DNA from: Piscicola geometra
Lineage: Eukaryota > Annelida > Clitellata > Hirudinida > Piscicolidae
Direction of reading: 5' to 3'
Assembly (NCBI GenBank): GCA_943735955.1
Contig: OX030967.1
Span: forward strand, 7,475,558-7,539,557
Length of the DNA: 64,000 nucleotides
The position numbers and the translations under genes were made by a program. Positions 36,830 to 49,054 of the stretch are shown here, in pieces; position 1 is the stretch's first letter; each line of letters begins with the position of its first letter. The notes under the pieces were generated by a model. That model did no database searches, was not told where the DNA came from, and worked only from the letters and a program-made list of their open reading frames with translations.

Positions 36830-38680
36830 TCTTCACCGTCTTCACCGTCTTCACCGTCTTCACCGTCTTCATCGTCTTCACCGTCTTCATCGTCTTCACC
36901 GTCTTCATCGTCTTCATCGTCTTCACCGTCTTCATCGTCTTCACCGTCTTCATCGTCTTCACCGTCTTCATCGTCTTCATCGTCTTCACCGTCTTCACCG
37001 TCTTCATCGTCTTCATCGTCTTCATCGTCTTCATCGTCTTCATCGTTCGTCTTCATCGTCTTCACCGTCTTCATCGTCTTCACCGTCTTCACCGTCTTCA
37101 TCGTCTTCATCGTCTTCACCGTCTCCACCGTCTTCATCGTCTTCACCGTCTTCACCGTCTTCACCGTCTTCATCATTCGTATTCACCGTCTTCATCGTCT
37201 TCACCGTCTTCATCGTCTTCACCGTCTTCACTGTCTTCATCGTTCGTCTTCACCGTCTTCATCGTCTTCACCGTCTTCATCGTCTTCATCGTCTTCACCG
37301 TCTTCACCGTCTTCATCGTCTTCATCGTCTTCATCGTCTTCATCGTTCGTCTTCATCGTCTTCACCGTCTTCATCGTCTTCACCGTCTTCACCGTCTTCA
37401 TCGTCTTCATCGTCTTCACCGTCTTCACCGTCTTCATCGTCTTCACCGTCTTCACCGTCTTCACCGTCTTCATCGTCTTCACCGTCTTCATCGTTCGTCT
37501 TCACCGTCTTCACAATCTTCATCGTCTTCACCGTCTTCATCGTCTTCACCGTCTTCATCGTCTTCACCGTCTTCATCGTCTTCACCGTCTTCATCGTCTT
37601 CATCGTTCGTCTTCACCGTCTTCACCGTCTTCATCGTCTTCATCGTCTTCACCGTCTTCATCGTCTTCACCGTCTTCATCGTCTTCACCGTCTTCATCGT
37701 CTTTACCGTCTTCATCGTCTTCACCGTCTTCATCGTCTTCACCGTCTTCATCGTCTTCATCGTTTGTCTTCACCGTCTTCACCGTCTTCACCGTCTTCAC
37801 CGTCTTCATCGTCTTCACCGTCTTCATCGTCTTCACCGTCTCCATCGTCTTCATCGTCTTCACCGTCTTCATCGTCTTCACCGTCTTCATCGTCTTCACC
37901 GTCTTCATCGTCTTCATCGTCTTCACCGTCTTCACCGTCTTCATCGTCTTCATCGTCTTCATCGTCTTCATCGTCTTCATCGTTCGTCTTCATCGTCTTC
38001 ACCGTCTTCATCGTCTTCACCGTCTTCACCGTCTTCATCGTCTTCATCGTCTTCACCGTCTCCACCGTCTTCATCGTCTTCACCGTCTTCACCGTCTTCA
38101 CCGTCTTCATCATTCGTATTCACCGTCTTCATCGTCTTCACCGTCTTCATCGTCTTCACCGTCTTCACTGTCTTCATCGTTCGTCTTCACCGTCTTCATC
38201 GTCTTCACCGTCTTCATCGTCTTCATCGTCTTCACCGTCTTCACCGTCTTCATCGTCTTCATCGTCTTCATCGTCTTCATCGTTCGTCTTCATCGTCTTC
38301 ACCGTCTTCATCGTCTTCACCGTCTTCACCGTCTTCATCGTCTTCATCGTCTTCACCGTCTTCACCGTCTTCATCGTCTTCACCGTCTTCACCGTCTTCA
38401 CCGTCTTCATCGTCTTCACCGTCTTCATCGTTCGTCTTCACCGTCTTCACAATCTTCATCGTCTTCACCGTCTTCATCGTCTTCACCGTCTTCATCGTCT
38501 TCACCGTCTTCATCGTCTTCACCGTCTTCATCGTCTTCATCGTTCGTCTTCACCGTCTTCACCGTCTTCATCGTCTTCATCGTCTTCACCGTCTTCATCG
38601 TCTTCACCGTCTTCATCGTCTTCACCGTCTTCATCGTCTTCACCGTCTTCATCGTCTTTACCGTCTTCATCGTCTTCACC
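36830..38680 (+). repeat. 937-bp tandem duplication
   Basis: Units at about 36830-37766 and 37767-38680 align at 937 bp. Shared markers are CTCCACCG near 37122/38059, CATTCGTATTC at 37174/38111, and CACAATC at 37511/38448. Breaks at 37040/37977, 37237/38174, 37340/38277 and 37488/38425 hold the same offset. The second unit has a private GTCTCCATCG near 37840. Confidence 0.85.
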
Positions 38681-39391
38681 GTCTTCATCGTCTTCACCGT
38701 CTTCACCGTCTTCATCGTCTTCACCGTCTTCATCGTCTTCACCGTCTTCACCGTCTTCATCGTCTTCATCGTTCGTCTTCATCGTCTTCACCGTCTTCAT
38801 CGTCTTCACCGTCTTCATCGTCTTTACCGTCTTCATCGTCTTCATCGTTCGTCTTCACCGTCTTCACCGTCTTCACCGTCTTCATCGTCTTCACCGTCTT
38901 CATCGTCTTCACCGTCTTCACCGTATTCACCGTCTTTATCGTCTTTATCGTCTTCATCGTCTTCACCGTCTTCACCGTCTTCACCGTCTTCACCGTCTTC
39001 ACCGTCTTCATCGTCTTCATCGTCTTCATCGTCTTCATCGTGTTCATCGTCTTCACCGTCTTCATCGTCTTCATCGTCTTCATCGTCTTCATCGTCTTCA
39101 CCGTCTTCACCGTCTTCACCGTCTTCACCGTCTTCACCGTCTTCACCGTCTTCATCGTCTTCATCGTCTTCATCGTCTTCATCGTCTTCATCGTCTTCAC
39201 CGTCTTCATCGTCTTCATCGTCTTCATCGTCTTCACCGTCTTCACCGTCTTCACCGTCTTCACCGTCTTCATCGTCGTCATCGTCTTCATCGTCTTCATC
39301 GTCTTCATCGTCTTCACCGTCTTCATCGTCTTCATCGTCTTCATCGTCTTCATCGTCTTCACCGTCTTCACCGTCTTCACCGTCTTCACCG

Positions 39392-40290
39392 TCTTCACCG
39401 TCTTCACCGTCTTCACCGTCTTCACCGTCTTCATCGTCTTCACCGTCTTCATCGTCTTCACCGTCTTCATCGTCTTCATCGTCTTCACCGTCTTCATCGT
39501 CTTCACCGTCTTCATCGTCTTCACCGTCTTCATCGTCTTCATCGTCTTCACCGTCTTCACCGTCTTCATCGTCTTCATCGTCTTCATCGTCTTCATCGTC
39601 TTCATCGTTCGTCTTCATCGTCTTCACCGTCTTCATCGTCTTCACCGTCTTCACCGTCTTCATCGTCTTCATCGTCTTCACCGTCTCCACCGTCTTCATC
39701 GTCTTCACCGTCTTCACCGTCTTCACCGTCTTCATCATTCGTATTCACCGTCTTCATCGTCTTCACCGTCTTCATCGTCTTCACCGTCTTCACTGTCTTC
39801 ATCGTTCGTCTTCACCGTCTTCATCGTCTTCACCGTCTTCATCGTCTTCATCGTCTTCACCGTCTTCACCGTCTTCATCGTCTTCATCGTCTTCATCGTC
39901 TTCATCGTTCGTCTTCATCGTCTTCACCGTCTTCATCGTCTTCACCGTCTTCACCGTCTTCATCGTCTTCATCGTCTTCACCGTCTTCACCGTCTTCATC
40001 GTCTTCACCGTCTTCACCGTCTTCACCGTCTTCATCGTCTTCACCGTCTTCATCGTTCGTCTTCACCGTCTTCACAATCTTCATCGTCTTCACCGTCTTC
40101 ATCGTCTTCACCGTCTTCATCGTCTTCACCGTCTTCATCGTCTTCATCGTTCGTCTTCACCGTCTTCACCGTCTTCATCGTCTTCATCGTCTTCACCGTC
40201 TTCATCGTCTTCACCGTCTTCATCGTCTTCACCGTCTTCATCGTCTTCACCGTCTTCATCGTCTTTACCGTCTTCATCGTCTTCACCGTC
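39392..40290 (+). repeat. Third copy of the 937-bp unit
   Basis: This copy aligns to the second 937-bp unit at 1,625 bp: CTCCACCG near 39684, CATTCGTATTC at 39736, CACAATC at 40073, and breaks at 39602, 39799, 39902 and 40050. It is separated from the pair by about 0.7 kb that contains a zone II signature (38923) and long CAT/CAC runs with GTGTTCATCG near 39040 and CGTCGTC at 39273. Confidence 0.8.
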
Positions 40291-41579
40291 TTCATCGTCT
40301 TCACCGTCTTCACCGTCTTCATCGTCTTCACCGTCTTCATCGTCTTCACCGTCTTCACCGTCTTCATCGTCTTCATCGTTCGTCTTCATCGTCTTCACCG
40401 TCTTCATCGTCTTCACCGTCTTCATCGTCTTTACCGTCTTCATCGTCTTCATCGTTCGTCTTCACCGTCTTCACCGTCTTCACCGTCTTCATCGTCTTCA
40501 CCGTCTTCATCGTCTTCACCGTCTTCACCGTCTTCATCGTCTTCACCGTCTTCACCGTATTCACCGTCTTTATCGTCTTTATCGTCTTCATCGTCTTCAC
40601 CGTCTTCACCGTCTTCACCGTCTTCACCGTCTTCATCGTCTTCATCGTCTTCATCGTCTTCATCGTCTTCATCGTCTTCACCGTCTTCATCGTCTTCATC
40701 GTCTTCATCGTCTTCATCGTCTTCACCGTCTTCACCGTCTTCACCGTCTTCACCGTCTTCACCGTCTTCACCGTCTTCATCATTCGTCTTCACCGTCTTC
40801 ATCGTCTTCACCGTCTTCATCGTCTTCACCGTCTTCACCGTCTTCATCGTTCGTCTTCACCGTCTTCATCGTCTTCATCGTCTTCACTGTCTTCACCGTC
40901 TTCATCGTCTTCATCGTCTTCATCGTCTTCATCGTTCGTCTTCATCGTCTTCACCGTCTTCATCGTCTTCACCGTCTTCACCGTCTTCATCGTCTTCATC
41001 GTCTTCACCGTCTTCACCGTCTTCACCGTCTTCATCGTCTTCACCGTCTTCACCGTCTTCACCGTCTTCATCATTCGTCTTCACCGTCTTCATCGTCTTC
41101 ACCGTCTTCACCGTCTTCACCGTCTTCACCGTCTTCACCGTCTTCACCGTCTTCACCGTCTTCACCGTCTTCACCGTCTTCATCGTCTTCACCGTCTTCA
41201 TCGTCTTCACCGTCTTCATCGTCTTCATCGTCTTCACCGTCTTCATCGTCTTCACCGTCTTCATCGTCTTCACCGTCTTCATCGTCTTCATCGTCTTCAC
41301 CGTCTTCACCGTCTTCATCGTCTTCATCGTCTTCATCGTCTTCATCGTCTTCATCGTTCGTCTTCATCGTCTTCACCGTCTTCATCGTCTTCACCGTCTT
41401 CACCGTCTTCATCGTCTTCATCGTCCTCACCGTCTTCACCGTCTTCATCGTCTTCACCGTCTTCATCGTCTTCACCGTCTTCACCGTCTTCATCGTCTTC
41501 ATCGTCTTCACCGTCTTCACCGTCTTCATCGTCTTCACCGTCTTCATCGTCTTCACCGTCTTCATCGTCTTCACCGTCT

Positions 41580-44475
41580 TCATCGTTCGTCTTCACCGTC
41601 TTCACAATCTTCATCGTCTTCACCGTCTTCATCGTCTTCACCGTCTTCATCGTCTTCACCGTCTTCATCGTCTTCACCGTCTTCATCGTCTTCATCGTTC
41701 GTCTTCACCGTCTTCATCGTCTTCATCGTCTTCACCGTCTTCATCGTCTTCACCGTCTTCATCGTCTTCACCGTCTTCATCGTCTTCACCGTCTTCATCG
41801 TCTTTACCGTCTTCATCATCTTCACCGTCTTCATCGTCTTCACCGTCTTCACCGTCTTCATCGTCTTCACCGTCTTCATCGTCTTCACCGTCTTCACCGT
41901 CTTCATCGTCTTCATCGTTCGTCTTCATCGTCTTCACCGTCTTCATCGTCTTCATCGTCTTCACCGTCTTCATCGTCTTCACCGTCTTCATCGTCTTCAC
42001 CGTCTTCATCGTCTTCACCGTCTTCATCGTCTTCACCGTCTTCATCGTCTTCACCGTCTTCATCGTCTTCACCGTCTTCATCGTCTTCACCGTCTTCATC
42101 GTCTTTACCGTCTTCATCGTCTTCATCGTTCGTCTTCACCGTCTTCACCGTCTTCACCGTCTTCATCGTCTTCACCGTCTTCATCGTCTTCACCGTCTTC
42201 ACCGTCTTCATCGTCTTCACCGTCTTCACCGTATTCACCGTCTTTATCGTCTTTATCGTCTTCATCGTCTTCATCGTCTTCATCGTCTTCATCGTCTTCA
42301 TCGTCTTCACCGTCTTCATCGTCTTCATCGTCTTCATCGTCTTCATCGTCTTCACCGTCTTCACCGTCTTCACCGTCTTCACCGTCTTCACCGTCTTCAC
42401 CGTCTTCACCGTCTTCATCGTCTTCACCGTCTTCATCGTCTTCACCGTCTTCATCGTCTTCATCGTCTTCACCGTCTTCATCGTCTTCACCGTCTTCATC
42501 GTCTTCACCGTCTTCATCGTCTTCATCGTCTTCACCGTCTTCACCGTCTTCACCGTCGTCATCGTCTTCATCGTCTTCATCGTCTTCATCGTCTTCATCG
42601 TTCGTCTTCATCGTCTTCACCGTCTTCATCGTCTTCACCGTCTTCACCGTCTTCACCGTCTTCACCGTCTTCATCATTCGTCTTCACCGTCTTCATCGTC
42701 TTCACCGTCTTCATCGTCTTCACCGTCTTCACCGTCTTCATCGTTCGTCTTCACCGTCTTCATCGTCTTCATCGTCTTCACTGTCTTCACCGTCTTCATC
42801 GTCTTCACCGTCTTCATCGTCTTCACCGTCTTCATCGTCTTCACCGTCTTCATCGTCTTCACCGTCTTCATCGTCTTCATCGTTCGTCTTCACCGTCTTC
42901 ATCGTCTTCATCGTCTTCACCGTCTTCATCGTCTTCACCGTCTTCATCGTCTTCACCGTCTTCAGCGTCTTCACCGTCTTCATCGTCTTTACCGTCTTCA
43001 TCGTCTTCACCGTCTTCATCGTCTTCACCGTCTTCACCGTCTTCATCGTCTTCACCGTCTTCATCGTCTTCACCGTCTTCACCGTCTTCATCGTCTTCAT
43101 CGTTCGTCTTCATCGTCTTCACCGTTTTCATCGTCTTCATCGTCTTCACCGTCTTCATCGTCTTCACCGTCTTCATCGTCTTCACCGTCTTCATCGTCTT
43201 CACCGTCTTCATCGTCTTCACCGTCTTCATCGTCTTCACCGTCTTCATCGTCTTCACCGTCTTCATCGTCTTCACCGTCTTCATCGTCTTTACCGTCTTC
43301 ATCGTCTTCATCGTTCGTCTTCACCGTCTTCACCGTCTTCACCGTCTTCATCGTCTTCACCGTCTTCATCGTCTTCACCGTCTTCACCGTCTTCATCGTC
43401 TTCACCGTCTTCACCGTATTCACCGTCTTTATCGTCTTTATCGTCTTCATCGTCTTCATCGTCTTCATCGTCTTCATCGTCTTCATCGTCTTCACCGTCT
43501 TCATCGTCTTCATCGTCTTCATCGTCTTCATCGTCTTCACCGTCTTCACCGTCTTCACCGTCTTCACCGTCTTCACCGTCTTCACCGTCTTCACCGTCTT
43601 CACCGTCTTCACCGTCTTCATCGTCTTCACCGTCTTCATCGTCTTCACCGTCTTCATCGTCTTCATCGTCTTCACCGTCTTCATCGTCTTCACCGTCTTC
43701 ATCGTCTTCACCGTCTTCATCGTCTTCACCGTCTTCATCGTCTTCACCGTCTTCATCGTCTTCACCGTCTTCATCGTCTTCACCGTCTTCATCGTCTTCA
43801 CCGTCTTCATCGTCTTTACCGTCTTCATCGTCTTCATCGTTCGTCTTCACCGTCTTCACCGTCTTCACCGTCTTCATCGTCTTCACCGTTTTCATCGTCT
43901 TCACCGTCTTCACCGTCTTCATCGTCTTCACCGTCTTCACCGTATTCACCGTCTTTATCGTCTTTATCGTCTTCATCGTCTTCATCGTCTTCATCGTCTT
44001 CATCGTCTTCATCGTCTTCACCGTCTTCATCGTCTTCATCGTCTTCATCGTCTTCATCGTTTTCACCGTCTTCACCGTCTTCACCGTCTTCACCGTCTTC
44101 ACCGTCTTCACCGTCTTCACCGTCTTCACCGTCTTCACCGTCTTCATCGTCTTCACCGTCTTCATCGTCTTCACCGTCTTCATCGTCTTCATCGTCTTCA
44201 CCGTCTTCATCGTCTTCACCGTCTTCATCGTCTTCACCGTCTTCATCGTCTTCATCGTCTTCACCGTCTTCACCGTCTTCACCGTCGTCATCGTCTTCAT
44301 CGTCTTCATCGTCTTCATCGTCTTCATCGTTCGTCTTCATCGTCTTCACCGTCTTCATCGTCTTCACCGTCTTCACCGTCTTCACCGTCTTCACCGTCTT
44401 CACCGTCTTCATCATTCGTCTTCACCGTCTTCATCGTCTTCACCGTCTTCATCGTCTTCACCGTCTTCACCGTCT
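41580..44475 (+). repeat. 1,185-bp tandem duplication with a third partial copy
   Basis: The first two copies align at 1,185 bp: zone II signature 42231/43416 and breaks 41915/43100 and 42126/43311. A third partial copy follows at 1,711 to 1,729 bp from the first: signature 43942, break 43834, and CGTCGTC 42554/44283. The offset change of 18 bp is two extra nine-mers in a CAC run. This is the last part of the array with the zone II signature. Confidence 0.8.
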
Positions 44476-45115
44476 TCATCGTTCGTCTTCACCGTCTTCA
44501 TCGTCTTCATCGTCTTCACTGTCTTCACCGTCTTCATCGTCTTCATCGTCTTCATCGTTCGTCTTCATCGTCTTCACCGTCTTCATCGTCTTCACCGTCT
44601 TCACCGTCTTCATCGTCTTCATCGTCTTCACCGTCTTCACCGTCTTCATCGTCTTCACCGTCTTCACCGTCTTCACCGTCTTCATCATTCGTCTTCACCG
44701 TCTTCATCGTCTTCATCGTCTTCATCGTCTTCACCGTCTTCACCGTCTTCACCGTCTTCATCGTCTTCATCGCTCGTCTTCATCGTCTTCACCGTCTTCA
44801 TCGTCTTCACCGTCTTCACCGTCTTCACCGTCTTCATCGTCTTCACCGTCTTCATCGTCTTCACCGTCTTCATCGTCTTCACCGTCTTCACCGTCTTCAC
44901 CGTCTTCATCGTCTTCACCGTCTTCATCGTCTTCACCGTCTTCACCGTCTTCACCGTCTTCATCGTTCGTCTTCACCGTCTTCACCGTCTTCATCGTCTT
45001 CACCGTCTTCATCGTCTTCACCGTCTTCATCGTCTTCACCGTCTTCATCTTCTTCACCGTCTTCACCGTCTTCATCGTCTTCATCGTCTTCACCGTCTTC
45101 ACCGACTTCATCGTT
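44283..45115 (+). repeat. Segmental copy E1
   Basis: This stretch aligns to 46524-47390 at 2,241-2,242 bp on the left and 2,260 bp from 44476 on. Shared rare markers are CGTCGTC (44283/46524), CATCGCTCG (break written CGCT, 44771/47031) and CACCGACTTC near 45101 and 47374. In E2 a 13-bp insertion (break plus one unit) precedes the last marker, so that offset is 2,273. Confidence 0.82.
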
Positions 45116-46523
45116 CGTCTTCATCGTCTTCATCGTCTTCATCGTCTTCACCGTCTTCATCGTCTTCATCGTCTTCATCGTCTTCATCGTCTTCACCGTC
45201 TTCATCGTCTTCACCGTCTTCATCGTCTTCACCGTCTTCATCGTCTTCACCGTCTTCATCGTCTTCACCGTCTTCATCGTCTTCACCGTCTTCATCGTCT
45301 TCACCGTCTTCATCGTCTTCACCGTCTTCATCGTCTTCACCGTCTTCATCGTCTTCACCGTCTTCATCGTCTTCACCGTCTTCATCGTCTTTACCGTCTT
45401 CATCGTCTTCATCGTTCGTCTTCACCGTCTTCACCGTCTTCACCGTCTTCATCGTCTTTATCGTCTTCACCGTCTTCACCGTCTTCATCGTCTTCATCGT
45501 CTTCATCGTCTTCATCGTCTTCACCGTCTTCACCGTCTTCACCGTCTTCATCGTCTTCATCGTCTTCATCGTCTTCACCGTCTTCATCGTCTATATCGTC
45601 TTCATCGTCTTCATCGTCTTCATCGTTCGTCTTCATCGTCTTCACCGTCTTCATCGTCTTCACCGTCTTCATCGTCTTCATCGTCTTCACCGTCTTCATC
45701 GTCTTCACCGTCTTCATCGTCTTCATCGTCTTCATCGTTCGTCTTCATCGTCTTCACCGTTTTCATCGTCTTCATCGTCTTCATCGTTCGTCTTCACCGT
45801 CTTCATCGTCTTCACCGTCTTCATCGTCTTCATCGTCTTCACCGTCTTCACCGTCTTCATCGTCTTCATCGTCTTCATCGTCTTCATCGTCTTCACCGTC
45901 TTCATCGTCTTCACCGTCTTCATCGTCTTCATCGTCTTCATCGTTCGTCTTCATCGTCTTCACCGTTTTCATCGTCTTCATCGTCTTCATCGTTCGTCTT
46001 CACCGTCTTCATCGTCTTCACCGTCTTCATCGTCTTCATCGTCTTCACCGTCTTCACCGTCTTCATCGTCTTCATCGTCTTCATCGTCTTCATCGTCTTC
46101 ATCTTTCGTCTTCATCGTCTTCACCGTCTTCATCGTCTTCACCGTCTTCATCGTCTTCACCGTCTTCATCGTCTTCATCGTCTTCACCGTCTTCACCGTC
46201 TTCATCGTCTTCATCGTCTTCATCGTCTTCATCGTCTTCATCGTTCGTCTTCATCGTCTTCACCGTCTTCATCGTCTTCACCGTCTTCACCGTCTTCACC
46301 GTCTTCATCGTCTTCATCGTCTTCACCGTCTTCACCGTCTTCACCGTCTTCACCGTCTTCACCGTCTTCATCGTCTTCATCGTCTTCATTGTCTTCACCG
46401 TCTTCACCGTCTTCACCGTCTTCACCGTCTTCACCGTCTTCACCGTCTTCATCGTCTTCATCGTCTTCATCGTCTTCACCGTCTTCATCGTCTTCACCGT
46501 CTTCATCGTCTTCACCGTCTTCA

Positions 46524-47390
46524 CCGTCGTCATCGTCTTCATCGTCTTCATCGTCTTCATCGTCTTCATCGTTCGTCTTCATCGTCTTCACCGTCTTCAT
46601 CGTCTTCACCGTCTTCACCGTCTTCACCGTCTTCACCGTCTTCACCGTCTTCATCATTCGTCTTCACCGTCTTCATCGTCTTCACCGTCTTCATCGTCTT
46701 CACCGTCTTCATCGTCTTCACCGTCTTCACCGTCTTCATCGTTCGTCTTCACCGTCTTCATCGTCTTCATCGTCTTCACTGTCTTCACCGTCTTCATCGT
46801 CTTCATCGTCTTCATCGTTCGTCTTCATCGTCTTCACCGTCTTCATCGTCTTCACCGTCTTCACCGTCTTCATCGTCTTCATCGTCTTCACCGTCTTCAC
46901 CGTCTTCATCGTCTTCACCGTCTTCACCGTCTTCACCGTCTTCATCATTCGTCTTCACCGTCTTCATCGTCTTCATCGTCTTCATCGTCTTCACCGTCTT
47001 CACCGTCTTCACCGTCTTCATCGTCTTCATCGCTCGTCTTCATCGTCTTCACCGTCTTCATCGTCTTCACCGTCTTCACCGTCTTCACCGTCTTCATCGT
47101 CTTCACCGTCTTCATCGTCTTCACCGTCTTCATCGTCTTCACCGTCTTCACCGTCTTCACCGTCTTCATCGTCTTCACCGTCTTCATCGTCTTCACCGTC
47201 TTCACCGTCTTCACCGTCTTCATCGTTCGTCTTCACCGTCTTCACCGTCTTCATCGTCTTCACCGTCTTCATCGTCTTCACCGTCTTCATCGTCTTCACC
47301 GTCTTCATCTTCTTCACCGTCTTCACCGTCTTCATCGTTCGTCTTCATCGTCTTCATCGTCTTCACCGTCTTCACCGACTTCATCGTTCG
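46524..47390 (+). repeat. Segmental copy E2
   Basis: This is the partner of 44283-45115. The CGCT break at 47031 and the CACCGACTTC unit near 47374 are not seen elsewhere, so E1 and E2 share a recent ancestor. Downstream, CTATATCG near 45591 and 47752 suggests the relationship continues at about 2,161 bp after internal deletions. Confidence 0.8.
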
Positions 47391-49054
47391 TCTTCATCGT
47401 CTTCATCGTCTTCATCGTCTTCACCGTCTTCATCGTCTTCATCGTCTTCATCGTCTTCATCGTCTTCACCGTCTTCATCGTCTTCACCGTCTTCATCGTC
47501 TTCACCGTCTTCATCGTCTTCACCGTCTTCATCGTCTTCACCGTCTTCATCGTCTTCACCGTCTTCATCGTCTTCACCGTCTTCATCGTCTCCACCGTCT
47601 TCACCGTCTTCATCGTCTTTATCGTCTTCACCGTCTTCACCGTCTTCATCGTCTTCATCGTCTTCATCGTCTTCATCGTCTTCACCGTCTTCACCGTCTT
47701 CACCGTCTTCATCGTCTTCATCGTCTTCATCGTCTTCACCGTCTTCATCGTCTATATCGTCTTCATCGTCTTCACCGTCTTCATCGTCTTCATCGTCTTC
47801 ACCGTCTTCATCGTCTTCACCGTCTTCATCGTCTTCATCGTCTTCATCGTTCGTCTTCATCGTCTTCACCGTTTTCATCGTCTTCATCGTCTTCATCGTT
47901 CGTCTTCACCGTCTTCATCGTCTTCACCGTCTTCATCGTCTTCATCGTCTTCACCGTCTTCACCGTCTTCATCGTCTTCATCGTCTTCATCGTCTTCATC
48001 GTCTTCATCTTTCGTCTTCATCGTCTTCACCGTCTTCATCGTCTTCACCGTCTTCATCGTCTTCACCGTCTTCATCGTCTTCATCGTCTTCACCGTCTTC
48101 ACCGTCTTCATCGTCTTCATCGTCTTCATCGTCTTCATCGTCTTCATCGTTCGTCTTCATCGTCTTCACCGTCTTCATCGTCTTCACCGTCTTCACCGTC
48201 TTCACCGTCTTCATCGTCTTCATCGTCTTCACCGTCTTCACCGTCTTCACCGTCTTCACCGTCTTCACCGTCTTCATCGTCTTCATCGTCTTCATTGTCT
48301 TCACCGTCTTCACCGTCTTCACCGTCTTCACCGTCTTCACCGTCTTCACCGTCTTCATCGTCTTCATCGTCTTCATCGTCTTCACCGTCTTCATCGTCTT
48401 CACCGTCTTCATCGTCTTCACCGTCTTCACCGTCTTCATCGTTTTCACCGTCTTCATCGTCTCCACCGTCTTCACCGTCTTCATCGTCTTCATCGTCTTC
48501 ACCGTCTTCACCGTCTTCATCGTCTTCATCGTCTTCATCGTCTTCATCGTCTTCATCGTCTTCACCGTCTTACCGTCTTCATCGTCTTCACCGTCTTCAC
48601 CGTCTTCACCGTCTTCACCGTCTTCATCGTCTTCACCGTCTTCATCGTCTTCACCGTCTTCATCGTCTTCACCGTCTTCACCGTCTTCACCGTCTTCATC
48701 GTCTTCACCGTCTTCATCGTCTTCACCGTCTTCATCGTCTTCACCGTCTTCACCGTCTTCACCGTCTTCATCGTCTTCACCGTCTTCATCGTCTTCACCG
48801 TCTTCACCGTCTTCATCGTTCGTCTTCACCGTATTCATCGTCTTCACCGTCTTCATCGTCTTCACCGTCTTCACCGTCTTCATCGTTCGTCTTCACCGTC
48901 TTCACCGTCTTCATCGTCTTCACCGTCTTCATCGTCTTCACCGTCTTCATCGTCTTCACCGTCTTCATCTTCTTCACCGTCTTCACCGTCTTCACCGTCT
49001 TCACCGTCTTCATCGTCTTCATCGTCTTCACCGTCTTCACCGTCTTCACCGTCT

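Larger units (their letters stand above)
440..41609 (+). repeat. Dispersed CACAATC submodule, 30 copies
   Basis: A phase break is followed by two units, the second reading CACAATC where CACCGTC is expected (CG changed to AA). Copies are at 440, 2660, 6152, 11548, 11682, 13487, 13608, 17773, 17907, 18399, 18533, 20338, 20459, 22013, 22147, 23925, 24046, 25734, 26777, 27893, 28965, 29629, 29947, 30983, 31647, 32769, 37511, 38448, 40073 and 41603. A single-change form, CACAGTC, is at 34760 in the same context. The fixed context means one origin followed by spread with its flanks. None was seen after 41.6 kb. Confidence 0.85.
27302..43969 (+). repeat. Zone II signature: GTATTCACC + double CTTTATCG, 13 copies
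   Basis: The signature starts at 27302, 28189, 30225, 32239, 33298, 34401, 35352, 36631, 38923, 40557, 42231, 43416 and 43942. Spacings are 887, 2036, 2014, 1059, 1103, 951, 1279, 2292, 1634, 1674, 1185 and 526 bp. The copy at 36631 has CTTTATTG in place of the first CTTTATCG. It is usually followed by CAT and CAC runs, so it marks a fixed place in an HOR of about 1 kb. Shorter GTATTCACC sites without CTTTATCG also occur near 29559, 31577, 37180, 38117 and 39742. Confidence 0.85.
25711..44475 (+). repeat. Zone II: GTATTCACC / CTTTATCG subfamily
   Basis: This zone is defined by 13 copies of a signature in which GTATTCACC is followed by two CTTTATCG units (27302 to 43942, listed separately). 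It also has alternating CAC/CAT tracts of 100 to 200 bp, long CAT runs, and breaks written CATCATTCG (for example near 28672, 30690, 33830 and 37174). CACAATC continues from zone I to its last copy at 41603. Tandem duplications of about 2.02, 0.94 and 1.19 kb dominate. Phase breaks are more widely spaced than in zone I. Borders are inferred from marker appearance and loss, not from a sharp junction. Confidence 0.7.
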
